Source: Orientallactaga sibirica
Taxonomy: Eukaryota > Chordata > Mammalia > Rodentia > Dipodidae
NCBI GenBank assembly: GCA_036365145.1
Contig: JAEOAD010000004.1
Coordinates: 48,018,001 to 48,082,000 of the forward strand
DNA length: 64,000 bases
Direction: 5' to 3'
A program made the position numbers and the translations under genes. Under the pieces are notes generated by a model, which was not told the DNA's origin, made no database searches, and was given only the letters and a program-made list of their open reading frames with translations. The stretch's first letter is position 1, and each line of letters starts with the position of its first letter. Positions 49,755 to 61,734 of the stretch are shown here, piece by piece.

Positions 49755-51955
49755 ATACACAAAATCATGGAAACTAAACAGTATACTACTAAATGATGAA
49801 TGGATCATTAAAGAATCAAATGATGATGAGAATACAACATACCAAAACCTTTGGGACACAATATAGGCAGCCCTAAGAGGGAAGTTTATAGTTTTAAGTG
49901 CCTATATTAAGAAATTAGAAAGGTTGCAGGTAAAAACTTAATGCTTCACCTTGCCTTGGAAAAAGAAGAACAAGGCAAACCAAAAATCAGTAGACAGGCA
50001 GAAATAATAAAGAGTAGGGCAGCAATTAATGAAATAGAAATAAAATAAAACAGTACAAAGAATCAATGAAACAGAGAGTTGGTTCTTTGAAAGGATAAAC
50101 AAGATTGATAAAGCCTTAGGAAGTCTTTCCAAAAGAAAGAGAGAAAAGACACAAATTAATAAAATTAGAGATGAAAAAGACACCATTACAACAGCTACCA
50201 AAGAAATTCAGAAAATCATAAGGACAAACTTTAAGAACATATAGTCCACTGTTTGAAAATCTGAAAGAAATTGATGATTTCCTTGATTTATATGACCCAC
50301 CTAAATTAAATCAAGATGAGATAAACTATTTAAGTAGACCTATATCAAGTATATCAAGTATATCAAGTATAAAGTATAAAAAATCTCCCAACTAAAAAAA
50401 AGCCCAAGGGCTGATGGATTCACTTGTGGAAGAACTAATATTAATGCTTCTATTCTCTTCTATGAAGCTAGCATCACCCTGGTACTAAAACCAGACAACG
50501 ACAGAACAAAAAAAATTACAGACCAATCTCTCTCATGAACATAGATACAAAAATTCTCAATAAAATATTGGAAAGCAGAATATAAGAATACATCAAAAAT
50601 ATCAGTCACCCGGACCAAGTAGGCTTTATCCTGGAGATGCAGGGATGATTCAACATATACAAATTGATAAATGTAATACATTATATAAATGGACTGAAGG
50701 ACAAAAATCACACAATCATTTCAATAGATGCAGAAAAGGTATTTGACAAAATCCAACATCCTTCATGGTAAAAGTCCTAAAGAAACTGGGAATAGAAGGA
50801 ACATATCTCAACATAATAAAGGCTATTTATGATAAACCAACAGCCAACATAATACTAAATGGGGAAAAACTTAAAGCTTTTTCACTAAAATCAGGAACAA
50901 GACAAGGGTGTCCAGTGGCCCCACTTTTTAAAAATATATTACTAGAAGTCTTAGCCATAGCAATAAGGGAAGAGACACACATAAAAGTGATACGAATTGG
51001 AAAGGAAGAGATAAAATTATCATTATTTGCAGATGATATGATGCTTTACATAAGGACCCTAAAGATTCTACCAGCAAACTGTTAAACTGTTAAACTGTTA
51101 AACTGATAAACACTTTAGCAATGTAGCAGGACACAAAATTCATACACAGGAATCAGTAGCTTTCCTATATACTAGCAACAAGTATGCTGAGGATGAAATC
51201 AGGGAATCTCTCCCATTCATAATTGTATAAAAAAATAATAAAGTACCTTGGAATAAACCTAACCAATGAAGTGAAGGATCTCTGCAATGAAAACTTTAAG
51301 ACACTCAAGAGAGAAACTGCAGAAGAGACAGAAAATGGAAAGACATCCCATGTTCTTGGATTGGAAGAATCACTATTGTGAAAAATGTCGATCTTACCAT
51401 AAGCAATCTACACATTTAATGCAATCTCCATCAAAATTCCAATGGTATTTTTCATGGAAATATAAAAACAATCCTAAAATTCATTTGGAAGCACAATAAA
51501 ACCTCAAACAGCCAAAACAATTTTGAGCAACAAAAATAAGGCTGACAGTATCACCATACCCAATTTTAAGCTATATTACAGAGCCATAGTAACAAAAACA
51601 GCATGGTACTGGATCTGGAAAGGTTTATACTAAGTGAGGTAACCCAGGCCCAGAAAGCCAAACATTGCATATTCTCTCTCATATGTGGATCCTAGCTACA
51701 ACTGTTTAGACTTGTACGTAAGTTGGAATAAAAATTGGTAGCAGAGGCCAGTAAACTAGAAAAGAGCTATAAGGGAGGGAGGAGAGGGGAGGACTTAAGG
51801 GTATGGTATTGTATATATGTAAGTAGATGAACAGATTACTGGGGGTGTAAAGGCCTAAGTGAGGTCATGGAAAGAGACTGAGTAAAAAAAGGGTGGGGAT
51901 AGGGTTAATAAAATTAAGATGTTATGAATAAGATATATGGAAACCTACTTTTTTT
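49755..51955 (+). mobile_element. L1 ORF2 relic with reverse-transcriptase domain
   Basis: Forward LINE-1 remnant. Translations of broken frames show typical ORF2 phrases: RGKF and WFFERINKIDK near 49.87-50.1 kb, DQVGFI near 50.6 kb, and an open stretch at 50765-51085 with [18 protein letters not shown] and FADD (the polymerase Asp pair, 51026-51037). Further 3' pieces run to about 51.95 kb. The element lacks its 5' part, carries many stops and frameshifts, and has local expansions (51080-51110; 50340-50370). It cannot encode a full protein. Confidence 0.88.
51080..51110 (+). repeat. (AAACTGTT)n tandem expansion inside L1
   Basis: Four near-identical copies of an 8-nt unit (tgttaaac) directly after the RT motif, a private expansion of this copy. 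Confidence 0.85.
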
Positions 51956-52114
51956 TCGAGGTAGGTAATGCAGTATATTATTTACATCATGTTCACATTG
52001 TACTAGGAATTAAATAATCAAGAGATGATCCAAAGTACATAGGAAGATGCATACAGGTTTTACGTAAACATTGTATCATTTTATACAAGAGATTTGGGCC
52101 TCGACAGATTTTAA

Positions 52115-52132
52115 AATTTTTTTAAAAATATT

Positions 52133-52183
<51 letters not shown>

Positions 52184-52360
52184 TTAGAGATGGAGAGAGA
52201 GGGAGAGAGAATGGGCTCGCCAGGGCCTCTAGCCATTGCAGATGAACTCCAGACGCATGCACCACCATGTGCATCTGGCTTATGTGGGACCTGGAGAATC
52301 GAACCAGGGTCCTTAGGCATCACAGGCATGTGCCTTAACTGCTAAGCCATCTCTCCAGCT
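52115..52360 (-). mobile_element. B2-like tRNA SINE with (TTTA)n
   Basis: Reverse complete copy; its tail has expanded to about 14 TTTA units at 52129-52183. Confidence 0.95.
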
Positions 52361-52437
52361 CCCCCTCCACGGATTTTGATATTCATAGATGAGGGGTCCT
52401 CATTGCAGTGTCCTACATGCCTACTAATGAATGACTT

Positions 52438-52583
52438 TTTTTTTTTTTGAGGTACAGTCTCACTCTAGTCCAGGCTGACCTAGAATTCACTATGTAGTCT
52501 CAGGGTGGCCTCGAATTCATGGTGAACCTCCTACCTCTGTCTCCCGAGTGCTGGGATTAAAGGCGTGCGCCACGATGCCCAGC
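52438..52583 (-). mobile_element. B1 SINE
   Basis: Reverse monomer; atgaatgac/atgagtgac flank it as an imperfect target duplication. Confidence 0.94.
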
Positions 52584-52627
52584 ATGAGTGACTTTTTAAA
52601 AATAAAAAGTTAAAAGTCCTGCAAAGA

Positions 52628-52858
52628 GGGTTGGAGTGATGGCTTATTGATTAAGGTATTTGCCTGCAAAGCCTAAGGACTCATGTTCAACTCTCTAGGT
52701 CCCATGTAAGCCAAGCACACAATGTGACACAAGCATGCAAGGTTACACAACATGGTGCCCATGACTGGAGTTCAATTACAGTGGCTGGAGGCCCTGGTGC
52801 ACCAATTCTCTCTCTTTCTCTCTCTCTCTGATAAAATAATAACAATAATTTTAAAAAA
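52628..52858 (+). mobile_element. B2-like SINE, longer variant
   Basis: Forward copy with an intermediate central block ('aatgtgacacaagcatgcaa'). Confidence 0.92.
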
Positions 52859-52904
52859 GTTTGGCAAAGAAAAATGAAGGGTTTTTACCCCTTATAAAAA
52901 AGTC

Positions 52905-52991
52905 TTGGGGCTGGATCGCTATAGGCCCTGGTGCACCTATTCTCTCTCTCTCTCTCTCTTTCTCTCTCTGACTCTTTTTCTCTCTCTTTCC

Positions 52992-53042
<51 letters not shown>

Positions 53043-53045
53043 AAT
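52905..53045 (+). mobile_element. B2-like SINE with large internal deletion
   Basis: Only the first ~12 bp of the head (ggggctggatcg) is joined to the 3' part ('ggccctggtgcacctattct'), followed by CT-rich sequence and (AAAT)13. Confidence 0.88.
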
Positions 53046-53055
53046 ATTTAAAATT

Positions 53056-53249
53056 CTTGCTGGGTATGGTGACATATGCCTTTAATCTCAGCACTTGGGA
53101 GGCAGAGGTAGGAGGATCGCCATGAGTTTGAGGCCACCCTGAGACTACAGAGTGAATTCCAGGTCAGCCTTGGCTAGATTGAGGCCCTACCTTGAAAAAC
53201 AAAATGAACAAACAAACAAACAAACAAACAAACAAACAAACAAAAAGTC
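53056..53249 (+). mobile_element. B1 SINE with (CAAA)n tail
   Basis: Forward monomer with nine or so CAAA units at 53207-53243. Confidence 0.94.
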
Positions 53250-54660
53250 TTTATTGGACTGCTTTGGGTTCCATGCACAAAACAGAATCCCTGGATTCTG
53301 AAGAGACCTTGGGTATTAAGTTGCCCTTCTACTCTTTGGTTTGGTTTTACCTCCACATCTTCTGAAGAACAAGAAAAATTCAAATCAAACCAGTTGTATT
53401 CTCTTCCAGCTTTATTTTTTTCCACTTCCCTCTCAACTCTCTTCCCTAAACAAGCACATTTTTCCTTGGATGGGGTGGGGGGGAGGGGGGAGGGAGAGAA
53501 GGGGGGAAGAGCGAGGTTTTTTAGTTGTTAAGGATGGTCTTCCACTGAAATGTGTTGTCTTCAGTAGGTGTGCCTCTGGGCTGAGGGTCATTGCACAAGT
53601 CATTGTCCCAACCAGTAGCTTCAATCCTGGGGACGACTAACCCTGCCTGACCTTGGATTTTGCAAAGCCTGTCCTGACCTAAAAAATTATTGTCCCGAAA
53701 CACTAGTTCTTTATTCTCTGAATTTCACATTCCCCTAGGTCATTGGACTAGGTTAGCTCAGCCACAAACCAACATGTGTCTTTGACCTCTAGCAGTAGCT
53801 TTGCCAACAAACCACCAGTGAGCAATAATCCTGGCTCAGTGCTACCAGGACGTGGCCTGTCCGCTGAGAGGAACTCAGAGCCGTTCAGTTCACCTGAGAC
53901 ATAACTCAGTCACAGCAACTCTCAGGGCTGCCTCAACCATACTCCACTCACTCTAGTCACCTCTACATGGTTCCCTGCTCCCAGAAATTCAGAAAGAAGG
54001 CATTGACCTTAGTTGTATCAGCTAGTAGTTTATCTGTCATGCCTTCTCATTTATCTGACATCACACTGTTTAGTTAGAGCACAAATCTCTTGGCTCACTG
54101 TTAGGAGTTCAGACCTCAGAGCCAGGGCGGTAAGAGTTCACTGCATTTCCCTATCACCAGAGAGCTCTGAGCAAGTTACTCAGCTCTGAGCTTCCATTTT
54201 TTTTCCAACTGTAGAACACTGGTATAATATTTTCCTTGGGGAATATCAGATGAGTCAATGTGGCTTAATGCCTGCTACATAGGAAGGACCTGACAATCCT
54301 TATGGCAGGATCGACCACCTTCACAGGTTGAGGGAACATCTCTGTTGCTCACATCAAGACACGAGTTTCTCAGCCTCAGTCCTTTGGATAGCTTGGGCTC
54401 ATAATTGATTGTGTGGGGTCTCTTGTGTATTGTTGCATGTTGAGCAGCGTCCCTGGCCTCCAGCCGCTGGATGCTGGCAGTACTTCGTCACCACTACTGA
54501 TAAAAAGGTCTCCAGACTTTGCTCAGGGTTCATTAGGGGGCGAACTTGCTCCCACTTGAGAATCACCGGTTCAGAGCTTCTTTGTCTTGAGAGTTCAGAA
54601 CTTCACAGTATCCAGAACTTGTGGAAACTCACTTATTAATCTCTTGGTAATGTCTCATTG
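53250..54660. other. SINE-free stretch, nothing recognised
   Basis: About 1.4 kb of unique-looking sequence, including a G-rich tract at 53469-53513 (gggtgggggggagg type). No exon recognised. Confidence 0.4.
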
Positions 54661-54665
54661 ATAAC

Positions 54666-54666
54666 A

Positions 54667-54736
<70 letters not shown>

Positions 54737-54752
54737 CATACATACATACATG
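54666..54752 (+). repeat. (TA)n microsatellite, long
   Basis: About 60 nt of uninterrupted TA followed by (CATA)n. Perfectly self-complementary, likely unstable in length. Confidence 0.95.
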
Positions 54753-54854
54753 GCTGTTAATGTCCTTAACAGAAAAATTTTGTTACTTATAAAATTACTT
54801 ATTATATTTTACTATATTAATTACTTATTATGTTTTACTCATAAAATACTTATT

Positions 54855-55025
54855 GGGCTGGTGAGATGGCTTAGTGGTTAAGGCACTTGCTTGCAAAGCC
54901 AAAGGACCCAAGTTCAATTCTCCAGGACCCACATAAGCCAGATGTACAAAGTGGTACATGCATCTGGAAGTCCTGGCACACCTGTTTTTTCTCTCTCTAA
55001 ACAAATTAATAAATAACTAATTTAA
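54855..55025 (+). mobile_element. B2-like tRNA SINE
   Basis: Forward copy with a ~35-bp deletion after 'gtggtacatgcatctgga'. Confidence 0.92.
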
Positions 55026-55074
55026 AAACACTTAATGATATTCTGTTTTGAGAAACATTAATTTTATTTTAAAT

Positions 55075-55260
55075 ATTTTAAAATTTTATTTGCAAGGAGA
55101 TAGAGAGAATAGGCATGCCAAGGCCTTTTGCTGTTGCAAATGATCTCTGCATACATGGGCCACTTTGTGCATCTGGCTTTACATGAGTGCTGGGAAATTG
55201 AACTCAGGCTGGCAGGCTTTGCAAGCAAGTGCCTTTAATAGCTAAGCCATCTTCCCAGCC
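55075..55260 (-). mobile_element. B2-like tRNA SINE
   Basis: Reverse copy, opposite to the previous SINE and 50 bp away; head 'taagccatcttcccagccc'. Confidence 0.92.
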
Positions 55261-55519
55261 CAAGAAGCACTAATTTTTACAATTAAAAAAATTCCTCTTC
55301 TTATTAAACAGATAGAAGGGAGCAAAGCAGTCCAAATGTATATCTGAAATCATTTGTGAATTTACAAATGATTAACTATGCATTCACAGCATTTGTGGGG
55401 CCTGGATTCTGCCTGAGCCCTTTTGAGTTCTCTCAGTGGCAAACTGATCCTACAGAAGTGAGCAGAGTCTCCTGGGAAACCCATAGTCCTTAGGATTTCT
55501 GATTAAGAAAGTCAGGTAC

Positions 55520-55678
55520 TGCTGGGCATGGTGGAGCATGCCTTTAATCTCAGCACTCGGCAGGCAGAGGTAGGGGGATTGCTGTGAGTTTGAGGCCACC
55601 CTGAGACTACATAGTGAATTCCAGATCATTCTGAGCTTATGTGAGACCCTACCTCGAAAACCAAAAGAAAAAAAAAAA
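55520..55678 (+). mobile_element. B1 SINE with 14-bp TSD
   Basis: Forward monomer flanked by agaaagtcaggtac at 55506-55519 and 55679-55692. Confidence 0.96.
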
Positions 55679-55769
55679 GAAAGTCAGGTACAAGGAAGAG
55701 AAATGGCTATGGTTGACAGACTATATACAGTGTTTTAGGCCACAGCTTCAAGTGTTTCCTACATTCCTC

Positions 55770-55915
55770 CCCCCAGCAGAGACAGGGTTTCAATCTAGCC
55801 CAGCCTGACCTGGAACTCACTCTGTAGCCCCAGGTTGGCCTTGAACTCACATCAATCTCCTTACCTTAGCCTCCCAAGTGCCAAGATCTAAAGCATGTAA
55901 CACCATTCCTGGCTC
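55770..55915 (-). mobile_element. B1 SINE, diverged
   Basis: Reverse monomer ('gacagggtttcaatctagcc', 'aagcatgtaacaccattcct'). Confidence 0.85.
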
Positions 55916-56029
55916 AAACCTGAGGTTTAATAAGTGAAATAAACATATTTTGTCAAAAATTCTATACCATGTCACAGAAATTCAGAAGGAACCAGGAAGG
56001 GAGAAGTAATTTTCATGTGTCATGTAGAT

Positions 56030-57115
56030 GTTAAGAAAACATGTCCCTTAATGGAACACCCAGAAGCCATAGATTATTACTAGAAAATTTTCAGTGCCAG
56101 GGATGGGATACCTTCTGGTGAAGTCTTGGTCAGGGAGGTCATAGATAACCCCAAAACATTACAGGCCATTGCCAAGGCTCTTGGTTTCCCACCAGGAATA
56201 GATGATAAGACTCTATTGCTGAAGACTCCATATACTTGGGCTGCAAGATCACTGCGAAATCCTGCTGCATCTGAGCTGAAAACCTCCTCAGTGTAGACCA
56301 GCTGAGAGAAAGCTGGAAAAAAGCTATGTTGGATGCAGTTCAATGGGAGAGAGAGAAATCACCAGTGCAGATACTCAACAGTGGACACTGCGAGCCCTAA
56401 ATTTGGCCAGCCAGGCCAAATGAGCCAATGGGTGCAATAGTGGCATATCTGTTATGGGGAAACCAGCTGCTCTCTAGTTGGACCTGGAGGCCCGCTCCAC
56501 AGGAGGGAATACATGCCTGATACTGAAAATCTATGACCCCTAGGGTATACCATCTGCTGGTGTCTGGATAAATGTATATACTATGCTCACTGACCTGCTT
56601 GGTAAGCACTTCTCTTAATGTTCACACTCATATATTAATGCTACTCTCACTTTTGGCTAGAATATTCTCTTTTCAGATGACGGTGACCTTGGGATGACTC
56701 AGAAAGCACCTTGGTGCTGAGAAGAATTGACGGAGGAGTGCATAGCACTGAAATATCTCTATTGCACCTTCCAAGGCTCAGGGTCCATTGCAGAAGAGGT
56801 GGCAGAAAGAATGTAAGGGCCAAAGGAAGGGTAGGACTCCTTACACTGTGCTCCTCCAAACACAAAATGGCCTGGATATCTATGACCTCACAGTGTCTGA
56901 CACTACCCACACAAGACCATCATAATAGGAGGAAAAGATCATGACATTAAAATAGAAGAGAGACTGATTGAAAGGGGAAAATGTATGATGGAGAGTGGAG
57001 TTTCAAAGCGGAAAGTAGGGGGAGGGAGGGAATTACCATGGGTTATTGGTTATTATGGAAGCTGTCAATCAAAAAGTAACTTAAAAAAAGAAGAAGAAAA
57101 GAAAACACGTCCCTC
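56030..57115 (+). mobile_element. L1 3'UTR relic
   Basis: Forward sequence of rodent L1 3'UTR type: repetitive phrases 'gaagagagactgattgaaag', a G-rich polypurine stretch at 57016-57033 (gtagggggagggaggg), 'ccatgggttattggttatta' and an A-rich end. No coding region is attached. Borders approximate; identification by pattern rather than alignment. Confidence 0.6.
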
Positions 57116-57119
57116 AAGT

Positions 57120-58855
57120 GACAGTTGTCCGTGGTCACTTCTGCTTCTTCAGTCTTTCTCTTCCTGGGTTTCTTAGCAAGAAATTTAAAGTACATCCTTT
57201 GATTTCTACTTCTCCTATTTGCTTTCCTTTGCTCCTTAATAATACATGACACCACAGATGGAGAGGCTAATATCTCCACACCCTTTTAATATCTCCACAC
57301 ACCTTTTTTAGCTGAGTGGATTCTCCCAGACCACTTCATTTTATTTCCACATAACCCCACCAAAGACTTTTTTGAAAACAATATTAAAACCAGTGGATCA
57401 TAGCAATAGGAGTTTGTTGAATATTCACTTTCAATTTGTTGCAATCATGGCCCAAGTTAGATCACCAAGTGAATTTTTTACCAAGACACATCAAATAGAG
57501 AGCATGTAACAACAATTTTCAGATATATATTGGGGAGGGGGTTGTTCTTACACTTACTACTGACCACAGTGGAACATGTATGCTTCTTGTATACTTAAAT
57601 ATTGCAAACCTGGTTCACTTACACAGAACTCTTTTTTTATTTTATCCTTTTTATTGAAGTAGAAAAAAAAAAAAACCTGTCTCTTTTCAATCTAAGTGGC
57701 CTTTCAGAGACTTTTACTATACTTTAAGGAAAATGAACACTGGGGCCTAATGATATAAAGTTATTCAAGAATTATGTTTGTTTGACCAAAACAAAGTATT
57801 CAAGGTAGACACCTTGAAATCTAAAAACCAAAGGAGCCAACGAGGCCTACATGAAATGCACTTGCGGTAAACATCAACAGCTCTATTGAGAATCTGATTA
57901 AAATGACGCTGCTGATGGCGAGACGGCATCCTGGGATGGTACACACCTTCCCTCCTTAGGTGTATTGCTCCCAAATCCCTCATGTACCCAGTGTGGGCTT
58001 TGAGCAGTGGAACAGTGAGGCATAGAGTAGCGTATCTGCATGCAGGTTCATTCTGACTGCCTCTCCTCACCACGTGTACACACCCACTCCTAGGCAGGGA
58101 AGGCATGCTGGGTCTACATTTTGTATCTTTTGTTCTAAGGATAAAAAAACATCCCTGATCTTCTGTGTCTTCCTTCAAAACTCTTATAAGTTACCATAAC
58201 ATCTAGATGAAGGAGTTAATCACACCCAGTCCTTCCCAGGTTTATTATTTTGTTAATATGCTCCCTGACAATAATAGTAGGTTAGACATTATTATTAAAT
58301 TCATGGTTCCCTTATTTATGGTCACTGAGTAATAACTGCTAAATGGAAAGGATTATATGTTGTGTGTTATTATAATTTATGGTCACCAAACTTCAGAGCA
58401 CATTTAGAATAGAGAAAGGATGTATATGTACGTGCAGAAAGCATGCTCAAGTCTTCAGGATATTTCTTTCAAGCAGTTATCTTTGCTCAGAAGAAAATGT
58501 TAGAGTTTTAAAGTCGTGTCTTTTAAGAAAGTAACATTTGCTATACGGGTTTCAAAGCCAAGTCCTGTTTGCCCCACATGTGTAAAGTAATTCCTTGTGG
58601 TTAAACATTGAGATTTGTTCTAAAAATTAGACACTCTTTTCTGAAAATTACAATGCAAAGCTCACACGACGTTTCACTTTCATCTCTTGCTTCACCTCGC
58701 TAAAAATAGTTTTAGAGTGTATAATATATACCAAGAGATCCTAATATACATAGAGCACTGTCCCTACCATTGGTCAAATGGAACAAACTGCAGGCTACTT
58801 GCAGTTATGTGTACAGTTCCCACATTGAACATGTTTTAGTTAGACTTTGCCCCAC
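57120..58855. other. Intergenic stretch, nothing recognised
   Basis: About 1.7 kb free of SINEs. It includes the longest repeat-free frame in this part (137 codons, 57765-58178, minus), with no recognised family. Confidence 0.4.
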
Positions 58856-58857
58856 TT

Positions 58858-58908
<51 letters not shown>
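58858..58908 (+). repeat. (GA)24 microsatellite
   Basis: About 49 nt of pure GA/AG followed by agaagagagac. Confidence 0.95.
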
Positions 58909-58911
<3 letters not shown>

Positions 58912-59251
58912 AGACATCAAATTGCTGGACCATGAAATGTGGAATAACTATCTGAGCAGGATTGTTCCTGTCAAGCCAGAACCTGGGGATTGATGTGTAC
59001 CATTAGAAATGTCCCTTCTCCTCTCCCATCTTTTCCTCCTCTGGATTAGCATGCATTAGCATGCATGTGTGTGCTCATGTAAACTGCTAATATTGGTAAA
59101 GCAGGAGAGCAAAGCACATCAGACCACAGCCAGTAGCAAGTTGTTGCTTCAGTCAGACACTCAGCTAAGAATCCTACACCTTTTATTTAGAGCCCTGCCT
59201 CTCCAGTTTCTGTTAATCAAGTAAGATTCACAGAAGGTGTCAGATACAACA

Positions 59252-59355
59252 GAGAGAGAGAAAGAGAGAGAAAGAGAGAAGGAAGGAAGGAAGGAAGGAA
59301 GGAAGGAAGGAAGGAAGGAAGGAAGGAAGGAAGGAAGGGAGGGAGGAAGGAAGAA
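59252..59355 (+). repeat. (GA)n/(GGAA)n purine microsatellite
   Basis: About 25 nt of GA-type repeats leading into some fifteen GGAA units (59279-59340), then GGGAGGAAGG. All-purine on the + strand for about 100 nt. Confidence 0.95.
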
Positions 59356-59359
59356 ACAG

Positions 59360-60860
59360 AAGGTAAATTTAGCTGTGACAAAGTCCAGGAGGAATTTAAA
59401 GCAGGCTCCTGGGTCACACTGAGATTTCTTGGTGACATGGTCTCAGCTCCCATGGCTGTCTCTTAATATACTACATCAAAGAAAAAGAGCAACCTTTGAT
59501 CACAGCTGAAAGACAACTTCATTTATTCTGTAGGCACGAGGAAAATGAAAGAAAGCTTAGATTGACTTGATAAAGTGAAGGGAAAAAAAAATCCAAATGC
59601 ACTCACCAGTTACCTTAGTAAAGATGACTTGGGGTTCAGAAGCAGCTGGTGACTTGCTCAGTCGGTTGCAGCCTTCCTGTTCAGCCCAGGGAAGGAAGTG
59701 CCACCCTGATCAAGCTGAACCTCTTGAGGTGGAGGTGCCTGCGTTTCTGTGGTGCTCTGAGCCCTGCGCGTGTGTGAAGACTCCTGTAGTTCTCTCTTCA
59801 TTCTGTGAGTCACACCCATTGTGACACTAAGTGGTGACTAAGTCTCTCCTCAGTGGATGAAGGGAGGAGAGAATGTAGGTTATGGGTTTCCAAAGGAATC
59901 CTCAGTAGTTTTGATAAGCTAAATGTAGAAGTTAAGTTCCTGTATCAATAGCACTCCTTTTACTGTGCCCACAATTTGTTGACCAAATGCAGCAACTGAA
60001 ATCATTCCACAAGGAAGCATTTGTAAACTGCCTGGTGCATTGTGATAATAACTGAATTTTGAATTATGATTATTTTCAGATTTAGGTTTTTTTCTTCTTT
60101 TTCTTTCTGTCAACAGCCCTTTGACTGGAACCCCATTGCTACTTAGGGAGTAAGGAGAAATCAGTCTATGATGACACCCTCTACCATTTTAAAAAGAGAT
60201 TTATGAAGATTTATAATTTATGGTTTTTAAAATAATGTAATGAGAAACAGGTTTTGGAATGAGCTGTGGCTCTTGATTTGTATTTTAAGGTCGGACCAGA
60301 CTTCCTGCTATAGTCCCTGGAATTGAGAACAGGAAAGGGTCCCCTCCAAGGCCCCCTGCACCATGGACTGTTCAGAGCTTTCCCCAGTGGGCCCGGGGCT
60401 CCTAGTGCTGAGGCTGCAGGGGATTAGGGGATGAGGTGGGGGCTCACCGGTCCCTCCAACCTGCCAAACTTCCTCCACCTTCTCCATCCAAGCAGGTCAA
60501 ACTTCACTGAGTTTTTCATTGTCAACTTCATGCTCTGCTCCTCCGATTTCCCAGGAGCTTTGGCTATCACAATTTCGCTGCACTGAGTACAATGAAAGAA
60601 CATATCTATCCAGATGGGGTTTCAAACCCTTTACATTAAATAGACAGGGTGTCTTTGTCTTCCACAAAGAAAACCCAAAAACCAAGACAGACCCTTTATC
60701 CAGGCAAATATTTGGAGTATCCAAAATGTGCCAAATATATTTCTTTCCCCTTCAACAATCTACAGGTCAAAGTAAGACTCAGTTATAAAATTTCAGAGGA
60801 AAAAAAATACTTGGACTTAAATTCACATGAAAAAAAGATATAAGCAATCCTGGGCCCTTT
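59360..60860. other. Intergenic stretch, no gene recognised
   Basis: About 1.5 kb without SINEs. Contains a TGAGTCA (AP-1-type) site at 59806-59812. No exon of DHRS9 or ABCB11 could be recognised. Confidence 0.35.
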
Positions 60861-60883
60861 ATTATTATTATTATTATTATTAT
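60861..60883 (+). repeat. (TTA)7 microsatellite
   Basis: Seven ATT units that coincide with the A-rich end of the adjacent reverse L1 relic. Confidence 0.85.
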
Positions 60884-61730
60884 TGACAACTTCTATACTT
60901 ACATACAAAAAACACATAATATTTCCCTCCCCTCCTCCCATTAGACTTTAGAACTCCAATCTCCATCATATCCCCTCCCTCTCTCCACTAGTCTCTCTTT
61001 TAATTTGATGTCATCATCTTTTTCTTCTATTTTGAGGGTCTTGCGAAGGTATTGCTAGGCACTGCAAGGTCATGGATAGCGAGGCCAAGTTCTGTCTGGG
61101 CAGTTGCATTGTAAGAAGTCATACCCTTCCTTTGGCTCTTCCATTCTATCCGCCCCCTCTTCCGCAATGATCCCTGAGCCTTGGTGGGTGTGACAGAGGT
61201 GTTTCAGTGCTGGGCACTTCTCCATCCCTTCTTCTCAGCACTATGTTGCCTTTTGGGTCATCCCAGTGGTCATCACTATCTGAAAAGAGAAGCTTCTCTA
61301 ACCAGAAGTGAGAGTAGCGTTAATATGTGAATATGAACATTACGTGTAGTGCTTTCAGGGCAGCTTGGTGGGAATAATATATACATTTAGTCAGACAAGA
61401 GCAGGCTTTATACCCCTAAGGCTCATGACCTCACCTGCCATAGACTTTTGCTTAGGTTTTTTCAGTACCAGGTATGTATTCCCTCCCGTAGAGAGTCCCT
61501 TCAGTCCAATTATGGAGCAGTTGGTTACCCCAAGAGTAGACATGCCACTATTGTACCCATTCAGTCATTGGGCCTGTATGGCCAAACTTGAATATTCAGT
61601 GTCCACTGTTTTCCTGGGCCCTTTTTATGAGCAGGTTATTATGACTGAAAAAGGTGGAGAAAATCTCAGACACGTGGGTGGTCTTGGAGGACTGAAGGGA
61701 ACAGGGTAAAGAAAAGGTTATACCACTGGT
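60884..61730 (-). mobile_element. L1 3'UTR relic
   Basis: Reverse L1 3' end: polypyrimidine lead-in at 60920-60990 ('ccctcccctcctcccatta'), then the phrase 'tgatccctgagccttggtgg' shared with the relic at 12.3-12.95 kb, and 'ggagcagttggttaccccaa', 'catgccactattgtaccc', which are typical of rodent L1 3'UTRs. Confidence 0.7.
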
Positions 61731-61734
61731 GAGT

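Noticed and set aside
54666..54752. Possible CRISPR or satellite array
   Set aside because: Simple TA/CATA microsatellite without spacers; other repeats in the window are likewise simple or SINE-derived.
57765..58178. 137-codon frame on the - strand in repeat-free DNA
   Set aside because: No family signature, though the length in unique sequence makes it the first frame to test by homology search. Kept out for lack of positive evidence.
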